64,000 nucleotides of DNA, taken from Nitrosomonas communis. Lineage in GTDB: Bacteria > Pseudomonadota > Gammaproteobacteria > Burkholderiales > Nitrosomonadaceae. Each line of letters begins with the position of its first letter. Within the stretch, counting starts at the first letter, position 1. Under the pieces are notes generated by a model, which was given only the letters and a program-made list of their open reading frames with translations, was not told the origin of the DNA and searched no databases. Below, in pieces: positions 17,227-26,548 of this stretch. The stretch is taken from contig NZ_FOUB01000002.1 in the NCBI RefSeq assembly GCF_900114745.1, positions 1-64,000 of the forward strand, written 5' to 3'. A program made the translations under genes and the position numbers.

Positions 17227-18498
17227 ATGTCAGAAGTTAAAAATGTAAGGCTTGATCGTGCCGAATTGTTGCGTTTTATCACTGCGGGTAGCGTGGATGA
17301 CGGAAAAAGCACGTTGATTGGGCGTTTATTGCATGACTCCAAATCGATTTTTGAAGATCAGTTGAGCTCTATTGCCCGTACTTCAAATAAGCGCGGAATG
17401 CAAGCGGTTGATCTTTCATTGTTGACTGATGGTTTGCAAGCGGAGCGGGAGCAAGGAATAACGATTGATGTGGCCTATCGTTATTTTGCAACGCCAAAAC
17501 GTAAGTTCATCATTGCGGATACCCCCGGCCATGAGCAATATACCCGAAATATGGTTACGGGTGCTTCCACTGCTAATCTGGCGATTATACTGATTGATGC
17601 ACGCAAGGGTGTGCTTACGCAATCTCGTCGCCATGCTTATCTGGCCAGTTTGGTAGGGATTCCTCATTTAGTCGTAGCCATTAATAAAATGGATTTGGTG
17701 GGATATTCACGCGAGGTATACGAGCGAATTCGTAATGATTTTGCTGCTTTTGCCCAAGGACTCCGTTTAAGCAATATTGAATATATTCCCATGTCTGCTT
17801 TGAACGGGGATATGGTGGTGGAAAGAGGCGACAAGTTGACTTGGTATGAAGGTAGGACATTGATGGATTTGCTGGAAAATATCGATATTGAGCATGATGT
17901 CAATACCGATGATTTCCGCTTCCCTGTGCAATGGGTTTGTCGCCCACAAACTGAAGAATTGCATGATTTCCGGGGATACATGGGACGAATTGAATCAGGC
18001 TCGATTCGTGTGGGTGATGAAGTGGCGATTCTCCCATCTGGATTGTCCTCACGCATTAAAGAGATCCTTTTGTACAAGCATTCTTTTGAGGATGCATTTG
18101 CACCCCAATCTGTCACATTAACTATTGAAGATCACTTAGATATTTCTCGGGGGGATATGTTGGTAAAAGCTGGTGAGCAGCCACAAATCAAGAAGGAATT
18201 TGCTGCGATGCTATGCTGGCTATCTGAACAGCCACTTGATTCTCGCCGTAAATACATCGTTAAGCATACGACGCGTATGATCAAAGGAATGGTGAATCAG
18301 ATTGACTATCGTGTGGATGTCAACACGCTCACTCATGAGACGGCAGATTCCTTGAAAATGAACGATATCGCGCGGGTGGTGATGAAAGTGCAGCAGCCAA
18401 TCGTATTTGACGATTATGCTCATAATCGTGGCACCGGTAGTTTCATTATTATTGATGAAACGAGCAACAATACCGTCGCAGCCGGCATGATCTGCTAG
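17227..18498 (+). CDS. cysN: Sulfate adenylyltransferase subunit 1 (GTPase)
   Basis: 423 residues. GTPase motifs are G1 GSVDDGKST at 21-29, DTPGHEQYTRNM (G3) and NKMD (G4), followed by two EF-Tu-like beta barrels. It couples GTP hydrolysis to APS synthesis by CysD. The chain ends after the barrels, so there is no fused APS kinase, consistent with the APS-type CysH. It is the last gene of the cys operon; the next gene starts 161 bp on. Confidence 0.95.
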   Translation: MSEVKNVRLDRAELLRFITAGSVDDGKSTLIGRLLHDSKSIFEDQLSSIARTSNKRGMQAVDLSLLTDGLQAEREQGITIDVAYRYFATPKRKFIIADTPGHEQYTRNMVTGASTANLAIILIDARKGVLTQSRRHAYLASLVGIPHLVVAINKMDLVGYSREVYERIRNDFAAFAQGLRLSNIEYIPMSALNGDMVVERGDKLTWYEGRTLMDLLENIDIEHDVNTDDFRFPVQWVCRPQTEELHDFRGYMGRIESGSIRVGDEVAILPSGLSSRIKEILLYKHSFEDAFAPQSVTLTIEDHLDISRGDMLVKAGEQPQIKKEFAAMLCWLSEQPLDSRRKYIVKHTTRMIKGMVNQIDYRVDVNTLTHETADSLKMNDIARVVMKVQQPIVFDDYAHNRGTGSFIIIDETSNNTVAAGMIC

Positions 18499-18659
18499 AT
18501 ACGCTTTCTGGAAATAAGCAGAATCTTCCGATGGCGAGAAAAGTAGCGCCGGTATCTATTTTTTTATTCAAAATTAGCTTGATCCAGTCTTAAGCAATTG
18601 ACTTCATTTTTCACCCTGAGTCCTCTATTTTTTTGCTATAAAAATATCGATAAACAATT

Positions 18660-21600
18660 ATGACAAATTCAGCATTAATGCTTAGCAAACCATCAGTAGA
18701 AGCTATTATCCCTGATCTTAAATTTGGTATGGCTTTTGCAGATTTGTATTGCCGTGATGGTTTAGTCAAGCTGGATCAAGCATTTCTTGACTTTCTGCAA
18801 GCAGGCGATGCTGGTCTGTGTAAGCGCTTGGATCTCGCGCGCCTTCATCCGGATAGCTTGGCACCCAAAGATGAATCTGCTTTTCTGATTGAGCTTGCTC
18901 CGTGGATGGAGGATTTCATTGCACAGTTATTTGGTATAGACAAGGAAGTGCGTGCGCTTGCAGCGCGTCATCATGAACTCGCGCCGCTGTATTTTTGCAA
19001 GCGGCAATTTGTGCAACGTCGTGCCAAAACTAAGGTAAGCGATGAAGTATTACCAACAATAGATGCTATTGCCCTAGAAAAGAAACTCGAAAAGGAGTTT
19101 GGCGAGCCTTTTTCTGAGTTAGTGTTTGCAACTCACGTGGCCCGATGGTTAGAGGATGAAGCAAACAACGCAGTGCGCTTAAATGATGCGTTGCACTATG
19201 CCGCTTGGGCATTACGCACGCATGAAGGGCAAGCGCATACTCAGCAAGGCGTGTTATTCAAATCTCCAGCAAAACTAGATTATTTGCACTTGTTGTCAAT
19301 GGTGACCGATGATCATGCAGGCTATACTGTCCACCGTCTTGAGCACCTTCGTCAGCGTGAAGGATTTTCTCTGACTGATAAGGGGACTGACCTGGTGGGC
19401 GCTTTGGATGAGACCAATTATTGCATCTGGTGTCATGAGCAAGGGAAGGATTCCTGCTCAAAAGGGTTGAAAGTCAAACCTAAAAATGCCGAAGAACCCA
19501 TTACTTTCAAGAAAAGCGAGTTAGGAGCGTTACTCACGGGTTGCCCCTTGGAAGAGCGGATCTCGGAATTCCATAAACTCAAGTCGCAGGGAGTGGCGAT
19601 TGGTAGCTTAGCAATGATTGTACTGGATAACCCAATGTGCGCAGGCACGGGACATCGTATTTGTAATGATTGCATGAAATCCTGCATTTATCAGAAGCAA
19701 GATCCGGTAGATATTCCGCAAGCAGAGACTCGCACACTTAAAGATGTGCTCGAATTACCTTGGGGATTTGAGATATACAGCTTGCTTACGCGCTGGAATC
19801 CACTTAATTTACGCAGGCCGCTGCCCAGACCAGCTACTGGTAAGAAAGTTCTGGTGGTGGGAATGGGGCCTGCTGGCTATACGCTGGCACACCATTTGAT
19901 GAACGATGGTCATACCGTGGTGGGGGTGGATGGTCTCAAGATTGAGCCATTACCTGCAGAGATTTCCGGAGTCGGTCTGCATGGAGAGCGTGTATCTTTT
20001 AATGCTATTTACGATACCAACATGCTCCGTGTTGATCTGAATGAACGTATCCCAGGTGGTTTTGGTGGAGTGGCCGAATACGGTATCACTGTGCGCTGGG
20101 ATAAGAATTTTCTTCAATTAATTCGTCTATTATTGGAGCGACGACCAGAATTTGCGCTTTATGGTGGGGTACGCTTTGGCGGTACTATGACAGTAGATGA
20201 TGCGCTGGCTTTGGGTTTTGATCATATCGCGCTAGCCGCAGGCGCAGGGCGTCCAACTATTCTTGATTTACCGAATGGTTTGGCGCGTGGTGTGCGCGCA
20301 GCTTCTGATTTTTTGATGGCACTTCAGCTATCCGGCGCAGCACAGGCTGATTCTATCGCTAACGTGCAGTTGCGCTTGCCTGTTGTAGTGATTGGCGGCG
20401 GGCTTACTGCGATCGATGCAGCTACGGAAGCTTTGGCTTACTATCCGGTCCAGGTAGAGAAATTTTTACAGCGTTATGAGTTACTTGCTTCAGAACAGGG
20501 GGAAACTGCAGTTCGCAATCGCTGGGATGAAGAGGAGCGGGAAATCGCTGAGGAGTTTTTGGCACACGCCCGAGCTATTCGTGCCGAGCGTGCACAGGCA
20601 GCCAAGGAAGAGCGAGCACCAGATATTCTGAAGTTATTGCAATCATGGGGTGGGGCTACCATTGCGTATCGTAAGCGATTAATTGATAGTCCTTCTTATA
20701 CGCTGAATCATGAAGAAGTTGAGAAAGCAATGGAGGAAGGTATCTGGTTTGCTGAAGGGCTGACGCCGTTACGAATCGATGTCGATCAATGGGAGCATAC
20801 CCAGTCGATTAGATTTTCTGTTCAAACAATAGATGAGGCAGGGCGATGGCAAAAAATCCGGGAAGTTGATTTGCCCGCCCGTGCTATTCTGGTCGCCGCT
20901 GGCACTCAGCCGAATACCGTCCTTGCCAGAGAAGATGAGAAATATTTCAAATTAAATGGACGCTATTTTGCAGCTTGCGATGATCAGGGGAATTCAGTTA
21001 GCTTGACAAAGGGTAATCCTAAGCCAGAAACACCAGCGGTCTTGCTGAGTCGCTGCGACGATGGGCGTTTTATCAGTTTTTTTGGAGATTTGCACCCGTC
21101 TTATTCAGGTAATGTGGTCAAAGCTATGTCAAGCGCCAAACAGGGTTATCCAATTGTCAGCCGCGTGCTTGAGCGTGTTATGCCGGCTTCGACTCAATTA
21201 AATGCCCAGTTTTTTGCTGAAATGAATCATCAATTGAGACCGACTGTTCATAAAGTGGAAAGACTGACATCTAATATTATCGAAGTGGTCGTGCGCGCAC
21301 CTATGGCAGCACGACATTTCCATCCCGGGCAATTTTTCCGCTTCCAAAATTTTGCGACATTGGCTTCCACGATAGGAAACACCCGATTAGCGATGGAGGG
21401 CATCGCATTGACAGGGGCATCGGTAGATATTTCGAGTGGACTTATCTCTCTGATTGCGCTCGAAATGGGTGGTTCAGCGAATTTGTCTACCTTGCTTAAG
21501 CCTGGCGAACCCGTTGTGCTGATGGGACCTACTGGTACGCCTACCGAAATTCTGCCAAATGAGACGCTCGTCCTAGTGGGTGGAGGACTTGGCAATGCGG

Positions 21601-22196
21601 TGCTGTTTTCGATTGGCGCTGCTGCACGTGCTGCAGGATGCGGGGTTTTGTATTTTGCTGGCTACAAAAAACTGGCTGATCGTTATAAGGTTGCTGAAAT
21701 TGAGGCCGCGGCAGACACCGTTGTGTGGTGTTGTGATGAAGCCCCTGGATTTGAACCTTCCAGGCCAGGGGATTTTAATTTCGTCGGAAATATTGTGCAG
21801 GCAATGGTGGCTTATGGCAGCGGTGCACTCGGCGCACGGCCTATATCCTTGGCAGATGCTGATCGTATCATCGCGATTGGTTCTGATCGAATGATGGCGG
21901 CTGTGGGTTATGCGCGTCATCATCAGTTGCAGCCATATCTGAAAAAAAATCACTTTGCTATTGGCTCTATCAATTCACCGATGCAATGTATGATGAAGGA
22001 AATTTGTGCACAATGTTTGCAGCCGCATAAAGATCCTGAAACGGGCGAGATTACTTACGTTTTTTCATGTTTCAATCAAGATCAGCCATTAGATTGGGTT
22101 GATTTTAGTAGTTTATCGTCACGCTTGCGCCAAAATAGCGTACAGGAAAAATTAACCAGTCAATGGTTAGGCCGTTGCCTGAAAAATTTAAATTAA
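18660..22196 (+). CDS. Large iron-sulfur flavoprotein, NfnB-NfnA-like fusion (NAD(P)H oxidoreductase)
   Basis: 1178 residues. The N-terminal 390 residues are helical and carry two cysteine groups: C255-IW-C258-x7-C266 and C327-x7-C335-x2-C338-x3-C342, suited to Fe-S clusters as in the GltD/NfnB N-terminal domain. A GltD-like flavin domain starts with VVGMGPAGY at 401 and has a second Rossmann motif, VVVIGGGLTAID. From about 860 the chain is like PyrK/NfnA: FNR-type FAD region (HFHPGQFFRFQN), nucleotide region (VLVGGGLGNAVLFS) and a C1110-x5-C1116-x2-C1119-x17-C1137 group for [2Fe-2S]. It probably moves electrons between NAD(P)H and ferredoxin. The exact reaction is unknown; neighbours are cysteine genes and pnt. 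Confidence 0.75.
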   Translation: MTNSALMLSKPSVEAIIPDLKFGMAFADLYCRDGLVKLDQAFLDFLQAGDAGLCKRLDLARLHPDSLAPKDESAFLIELAPWMEDFIAQLFGIDKEVRALAARHHELAPLYFCKRQFVQRRAKTKVSDEVLPTIDAIALEKKLEKEFGEPFSELVFATHVARWLEDEANNAVRLNDALHYAAWALRTHEGQAHTQQGVLFKSPAKLDYLHLLSMVTDDHAGYTVHRLEHLRQREGFSLTDKGTDLVGALDETNYCIWCHEQGKDSCSKGLKVKPKNAEEPITFKKSELGALLTGCPLEERISEFHKLKSQGVAIGSLAMIVLDNPMCAGTGHRICNDCMKSCIYQKQDPVDIPQAETRTLKDVLELPWGFEIYSLLTRWNPLNLRRPLPRPATGKKVLVVGMGPAGYTLAHHLMNDGHTVVGVDGLKIEPLPAEISGVGLHGERVSFNAIYDTNMLRVDLNERIPGGFGGVAEYGITVRWDKNFLQLIRLLLERRPEFALYGGVRFGGTMTVDDALALGFDHIALAAGAGRPTILDLPNGLARGVRAASDFLMALQLSGAAQADSIANVQLRLPVVVIGGGLTAIDAATEALAYYPVQVEKFLQRYELLASEQGETAVRNRWDEEEREIAEEFLAHARAIRAERAQAAKEERAPDILKLLQSWGGATIAYRKRLIDSPSYTLNHEEVEKAMEEGIWFAEGLTPLRIDVDQWEHTQSIRFSVQTIDEAGRWQKIREVDLPARAILVAAGTQPNTVLAREDEKYFKLNGRYFAACDDQGNSVSLTKGNPKPETPAVLLSRCDDGRFISFFGDLHPSYSGNVVKAMSSAKQGYPIVSRVLERVMPASTQLNAQFFAEMNHQLRPTVHKVERLTSNIIEVVVRAPMAARHFHPGQFFRFQNFATLASTIGNTRLAMEGIALTGASVDISSGLISLIALEMGGSANLSTLLKPGEPVVLMGPTGTPTEILPNETLVLVGGGLGNAVLFSIGAAARAAGCGVLYFAGYKKLADRYKVAEIEAAADTVVWCCDEAPGFEPSRPGDFNFVGNIVQAMVAYGSGALGARPISLADADRIIAIGSDRMMAAVGYARHHQLQPYLKKNHFAIGSINSPMQCMMKEICAQCLQPHKDPETGEITYVFSCFNQDQPLDWVDFSSLSSRLRQNSVQEKLTSQWLGRCLKNLN

Positions 22197-22411
22197 ATAT
22201 AGAAGTGGCGTGGCTTTTCATAGTGTTTTTTCATCTTGAATATATATGGCAATAACGCGATAACGTATTAATAGGTTCACAGATAAATTATGTATAAGTT
22301 TCAATCAAAGCAATGTATCTATCAAGATTCATTTATAATCACGCATTCGAGAAAAGTTATGCAAAGCATTTGGTATTTTCAAGTTTGAATAGAAGATAAG
22401 GGAGATAATCG

Positions 22412-23539
22412 ATGCACATAGGCATACCTGCAGAAATTTATGCGGGAGAAACACGTGTAGCAGCTACGCCGGAGACGGTTAAAAAATATACTGCCAAGGG
22501 TTTTCACACTGTTCTGGTTCAATCTGGCGCAGGTGCTGGTGCAAGTATTCCCGATGCTGCCTACCAAGAAGCGGGTGCAGTGATCGTTAACGATGTATCG
22601 CAATTGTATAGTCAAGCACAAATTATCCTGAAGGTGCGTAGCCCCGGATCTGATGAAGTGGCGCTAATACGCAAGGATGCAATTCTGATTGGTTTGCTGT
22701 CACCCCATCAAATGGAAGGAATCGAGGTGCTCGCTAAACATGGCTTGACTGCGTTTGCCATGGAGAAACTACCGCGTATTTCACGTGCACAAAGTATGGA
22801 TGTCCTGTCTTCTCAAGCGAATATTGGTGGATATAAAGCAGTCATTATGGCTGCCAATGTTTATCAGAAATTCTTTCCCATGCTGATGACAGCTGCAGGA
22901 ACCGTTAAAGCAGCAAGAGTATTAATACTGGGAGCAGGGGTAGCCGGTTTGCAGGCGATTGCCACGGCTAAACGTCTAGGAGCAGTGATAGAAGCTTTTG
23001 ATGTACGCCCTGCAGTTAAGGAGCAAGTTGAAAGCTTGGGTGCTAAATTTGTTGAAGTTCCGTTAACGGACGAAGAAAAAGCGAAGGCTGAAACAGCCGG
23101 CGGCTATGCAACTGAAATGTCGGATGATTACAAACGTCGGCAAGGTGAATTAATTCATCAAAGAGCTATTGCGGCTGATATTGTCATCACGACTGCTTTG
23201 ATTCCCGGGCGTCCAGCGCCAGTTTTAATAAGAGAAGAAACGGTTCAAGCGATGAAACCTGGTTCGGTGATAGTGGATATGGCGGTGGAGGCAGGCGGAA
23301 ACTGCCCCTTGACAGAGCTGAATAAAACTGTGGTAAAACATGGCGTTCATCTCATTGGTATTGCTAATCTTCCGGGTCTGGTTGCCGCAGATGCAAGCGC
23401 GCTCTATGCACGTAATGTTATGAATTTTCTTAATTTAATGCTTGATGCCAAGAGTGGGGAGCTCAAAATTAACCAAGAAGATGAGATTATTGCCGGAACA
23501 TTGGTATGTTCTGGGGGACAGATTGTCAAAAAAGCATAA
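22412..23539 (+). CDS. pntA: NAD(P) transhydrogenase subunit alpha part 1
   Basis: 375 residues, covering domain I with the NAD(H) site (LGAGVAGLQAIATAKRLGA). The ATG follows AGGGAG at a good distance. It is the soluble cytoplasmic hydride-donor domain; in this split form the membrane part is encoded by the next gene. Together with PntAb and PntB it uses the proton gradient to reduce NADP+ with NADH. The reductant would serve sulfite reduction and biosynthesis in an autotroph. Confidence 0.95.
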   Translation: MHIGIPAEIYAGETRVAATPETVKKYTAKGFHTVLVQSGAGAGASIPDAAYQEAGAVIVNDVSQLYSQAQIILKVRSPGSDEVALIRKDAILIGLLSPHQMEGIEVLAKHGLTAFAMEKLPRISRAQSMDVLSSQANIGGYKAVIMAANVYQKFFPMLMTAAGTVKAARVLILGAGVAGLQAIATAKRLGAVIEAFDVRPAVKEQVESLGAKFVEVPLTDEEKAKAETAGGYATEMSDDYKRRQGELIHQRAIAADIVITTALIPGRPAPVLIREETVQAMKPGSVIVDMAVEAGGNCPLTELNKTVVKHGVHLIGIANLPGLVAADASALYARNVMNFLNLMLDAKSGELKINQEDEIIAGTLVCSGGQIVKKA

Positions 23540-23612
23540 GACAAAGAGTAATGCCTTGTTTTGATGCGCGCTTTAATATCAATAAAAGTTAACGAATTCA
23601 AGAGGAGCAAAC

Positions 23613-23921
23613 ATGATCGGTGAAATTGATCCAACGATAATTCATCTCACGGTATTCGTGTTGGCGGTTTTTGTTGGCTATCACGTGGTCTGGAATGTAA
23701 CCCCTGCGTTACATACACCGCTGATGTCAGTGACTAATGCCATTTCAAGTATTATTTTAGTAGGCGCAATGCTGGCTGCAGGGCCTGCTGAAACCGATTG
23801 GGGGGTCTGGCTGGGGGGAGCGGCTGTAGTTCTTGCTTCCATCAATGTATTTGGTGGATTTCTCGTCACACAACGCATGCTGGAAATGTTCAGAAAAAAA
23901 GATAAAAAAGGAAGCGCCTAA
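23613..23921 (+). CDS. pntAb: NAD(P) transhydrogenase subunit alpha part 2
   Basis: 102 residues, with three or four membrane helices (for example [18 protein letters not shown]) and the [13 protein letters not shown] end typical of this subunit. GAGGAG precedes the ATG. It is part of the proton channel of the transhydrogenase. Its stop codon is immediately followed by the pntB start (TAA-ATG). Confidence 0.95.
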   Translation: MIGEIDPTIIHLTVFVLAVFVGYHVVWNVTPALHTPLMSVTNAISSIILVGAMLAAGPAETDWGVWLGGAAVVLASINVFGGFLVTQRMLEMFRKKDKKGSA

Positions 23922-25307
23922 ATGTCTGCTGATTTGATTGCTCTCGCTTATCTGGTTGCAGCGGTTTTTTTCATTCTGGCGCTGAAAGGGCTTAGTTCCC
24001 CCCTTTCCGCCCGGCGTGGTAATTTGTTTGGAATGGTTGGGATGACGATAGCCGTTGGCACTACTTTGACCATTACCCAGAATTGGACATTGATACTCGG
24101 TTGTATCGCAATCGGAGCGATAATAGGTTCTATCGTAGCGCAGCGCGTCCAGATGACAGCAATGCCGGAACTGGTTGCTTTCATGCACTCGCTGGTAGGT
24201 TTGGCCGCAGTATTCATCGCCATTGCCGCTGTTAATAATCCTGTTTCATTCGGCCTGCCTGAGATGTTGCCAGCTGGTAGCAAGCTGGAGTTGTTTCTGG
24301 GAACGTTTATTGGTGCCATGACCTGGTCTGGCTCAGTCATTGCCTTTCTTAAATTGTCTGGCCGCATGAGTGGCGCTCCAGTTGTTTTCACTGGACAACA
24401 CATGATCAATCTAACGTTAGCCTTAGTTATGATTGGTTTTGGTTTATGGTTCTTTTTTAGTGAGATGACTAACTGGTCAGCATTTATCGTCATGACAACT
24501 ATTGCTTTCTTGCTCGGATTCCTCATTATTATTCCTATTGGGGGAGCAGATATGCCGGTGGTCATTTCCATGCTAAATTCCTATTCAGGCTGGGCTGCGG
24601 CAGGTATCGGCTTTTCGCTAGGTAATCCGATGCTGATTATTGCTGGTTCATTGGTGGGCAGCTCTGGTGCAATTTTGTCGTATATCATGTGCAAAGCCAT
24701 GAACCGTCCTTTTCTTTCAGTCATATTGGGTGGCTTTGGGAGTGAAGGCAGCAGCCAAGCTGCCGGGGATGGAACACAGAAAACCTATCGCAGTGGAAGT
24801 GCTGAGGATGCTGCCTTCCTGATGAGTAATGCTGATAGCGTAATTATTGTTCCGGGATATGGTCTGGCCGTTGCTCGTGCGCAACACGCAGTCAATGAAC
24901 TTGCAGAGGTTTTGCATGAAAAAGGTGCGAATGTTCGTTTTGCCATCCATCCTGTCGCGGGTCGTATGCCAGGGCATATGAATGTACTGCTTGCCGAAGC
25001 CGAAATACCCTATGAACAGGTTCTGGAGATGGAAGAGATCAATAGCGACTTTTCTAATACTGATGTGGTACTGGTACTGGGAGCAAATGACGTGGTCAAT
25101 CCGGCTGCAAATGTGCCGGGCAGCCCCATCTATGGTATGCCTATTTTAGAGGCGCACAAGGCTCGTACCGTAATAGTCGTCAAACGTAGTATGGCGGCTG
25201 GTTACGCTGGCCTTGATAATGATTTGTTTTATATGGACAAGACTATGATGGTGTTTGGAGATGCCAAAAAAGTAGTAGAGGATATGGTGAAAGCGGTTAA
25301 CACCTAG
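23922..25307 (+). CDS. pntB: NAD(P) transhydrogenase subunit beta
   Basis: 461 residues. About nine membrane helices fill the first 270 residues. The C-terminal domain III binds NADP(H), with VIIVPGYGLAVARAQHAV and the VVLVLGANDVVNPAA motif. Length and order match the family. It completes the three-gene pnt operon and ends 66 bp before a strong shared terminator. Confidence 0.96.
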   Translation: MSADLIALAYLVAAVFFILALKGLSSPLSARRGNLFGMVGMTIAVGTTLTITQNWTLILGCIAIGAIIGSIVAQRVQMTAMPELVAFMHSLVGLAAVFIAIAAVNNPVSFGLPEMLPAGSKLELFLGTFIGAMTWSGSVIAFLKLSGRMSGAPVVFTGQHMINLTLALVMIGFGLWFFFSEMTNWSAFIVMTTIAFLLGFLIIIPIGGADMPVVISMLNSYSGWAAAGIGFSLGNPMLIIAGSLVGSSGAILSYIMCKAMNRPFLSVILGGFGSEGSSQAAGDGTQKTYRSGSAEDAAFLMSNADSVIIVPGYGLAVARAQHAVNELAEVLHEKGANVRFAIHPVAGRMPGHMNVLLAEAEIPYEQVLEMEEINSDFSNTDVVLVLGANDVVNPAANVPGSPIYGMPILEAHKARTVIVVKRSMAAGYAGLDNDLFYMDKTMMVFGDAKKVVEDMVKAVNT

Positions 25308-25373
25308 ATCCTTATCCTTTTAAGATGCCTTGAAGGTATTAAAAAACTAACTAATATTTAACGTGATTTAGGC

Positions 25374-25422
25374 TAAGGATCGCACCACGGCAGGAAGAGT
25401 CTGGGTCATGGTGTGATCCTTA
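25374..25422. terminator. Bidirectional terminator between pntB and nfu
   Basis: TAAGGATCGCACCA (25374-25387) pairs with TGGTGTGATCCTTA (25409-25422), a 14-bp stem with one G-U pair and a 21-base loop. It lies between convergent genes and can serve both. Confidence 0.75.
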
Positions 25423-25450
25423 TGTCGAAACTCACGTTATTTATATTTTC

Positions 25451-26011
25451 TCAGGCAGAAACAAGAACGATATCCGGCTCAATTGTTTTTAACAATCGCT
25501 CAATTCCTCTGAGCGTTCCAGAAATCGAGCTAGGGCAAGTGCCACACGCCCCTTGATAATGGATTCTAAGAATATTCCCTTCAAGGTTTAATATATGAAG
25601 ATCTCCGCCATCATTTTGTAAGTAAGGACGTACTTCCTCATCTAATAATATATTGATACGCTCCAGTCGCTGCTGATCTTCTGGACTCAAGTTAGCCAAT
25701 ATTTCATTTGCTGCTGTTACCGTCTCAGCGGATTGCGCATGAGCCGCTGGTGCAGCCCGGATCGGATCAGCGACAGCGCGTGCGAGATCTTGCCAGTCAG
25801 CTTCCCCATCTTGAGTAATCGTAATCCAGCGGTCAACATAAAAGACATTGGTAACATGATCTATTTCAAACAAAGATGATGCCAATGGATCATCCTTTGC
25901 TTGCTCAGCACTGTCATATGAATGACTTACACCCCAGGTAAGAGGTTCTTTTAGAACAAACTTCAAAGCATTTGGGTTAGGGGTGCCTTCTATTTCAGCT
26001 ATTTTTGGCAT
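25451..26011 (-). CDS. nfu: Nfu-type iron-sulfur carrier
   Basis: 186 residues. The first 90 match the Nfu N-terminal domain (EGTPNPNALKFVL). A variable linker follows, then the NifU C-terminal domain with YLQNDGGDLHI and the cluster motif CGTC. Nfu proteins carry [4Fe-4S] clusters from the scaffold to target enzymes. It is the last gene of the leftward suf operon, 54 bp after sufU. The domain order N-Nfu/NifU-C is the one seen in alphaproteobacteria and mitochondria. Confidence 0.9.
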   Translation of the reverse strand: MPKIAEIEGTPNPNALKFVLKEPLTWGVSHSYDSAEQAKDDPLASSLFEIDHVTNVFYVDRWITITQDGEADWQDLARAVADPIRAAPAAHAQSAETVTAANEILANLSPEDQQRLERINILLDEEVRPYLQNDGGDLHILNLEGNILRIHYQGACGTCPSSISGTLRGIERLLKTIEPDIVLVSA

Positions 26012-26065
26012 TTTGTTTTAACTATTTTGGTAGTGTTTTTTTTATGCTCTATCTAGTTTTTTGGG

Positions 26066-26548
26066 CTAGGCCTTACTGCTAGCAGCATGGATTGAATCTT
26101 CTGCTGTTTCAGTCGATACGATAGCATTAGAATTCAATGCAGCTTGCAAGGTATGCCAAGGCAGAATTGCGCATTTGACCCGTGTAGGTAGATCACGTAC
26201 TCCAGCAAAAACAGCTAGTCTCCCAAGGTGGTGAGGTCCCGAAAGATCAAGATTACCCACTACCATTTCCCGAAATTCTGTTATTAAAGTTTCTGCTTCT
26301 GACCGTGATTTCCCTTTGACAGTAGCTGTCATCATTGAAGCAGATGCTTTACATATAGCGCATGATTCTCCATGAAAAGCAATACGATCAATGTGCTCTC
26401 CTTCCACATGCAACGCAAGATCAATGCGATCACCGCATAAGGGATTGTGCCCTACCGCATGGTGATTTGCATTATCAAGCGTACCGTAGTTGCGGGGCTT
26501 GCGATTATGATCAAGAATAACTTCCTGATAAATTGATTTTAAATTCAT
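26066..26548 (-). CDS. sufU: SufU-type Fe-S assembly protein
   Basis: 160 residues of the IscU/SufU family. Three conserved cysteines are seen in NPLCGDRI, GESCAICKAS and RVKCAILPW. The stretch between the second and third (near VVGNLDLSGPHHLGRLAVF) is longer than in IscU, as in the SufU subgroup. SufU accepts sulfur from SufS through a zinc-bound cysteine; in other systems SufE has that role and no sufE is here. The start shares one base with the sufS stop (TAATG). Confidence 0.9.
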   Translation of the reverse strand: MNLKSIYQEVILDHNRKPRNYGTLDNANHHAVGHNPLCGDRIDLALHVEGEHIDRIAFHGESCAICKASASMMTATVKGKSRSEAETLITEFREMVVGNLDLSGPHHLGRLAVFAGVRDLPTRVKCAILPWHTLQAALNSNAIVSTETAEDSIHAASSKA

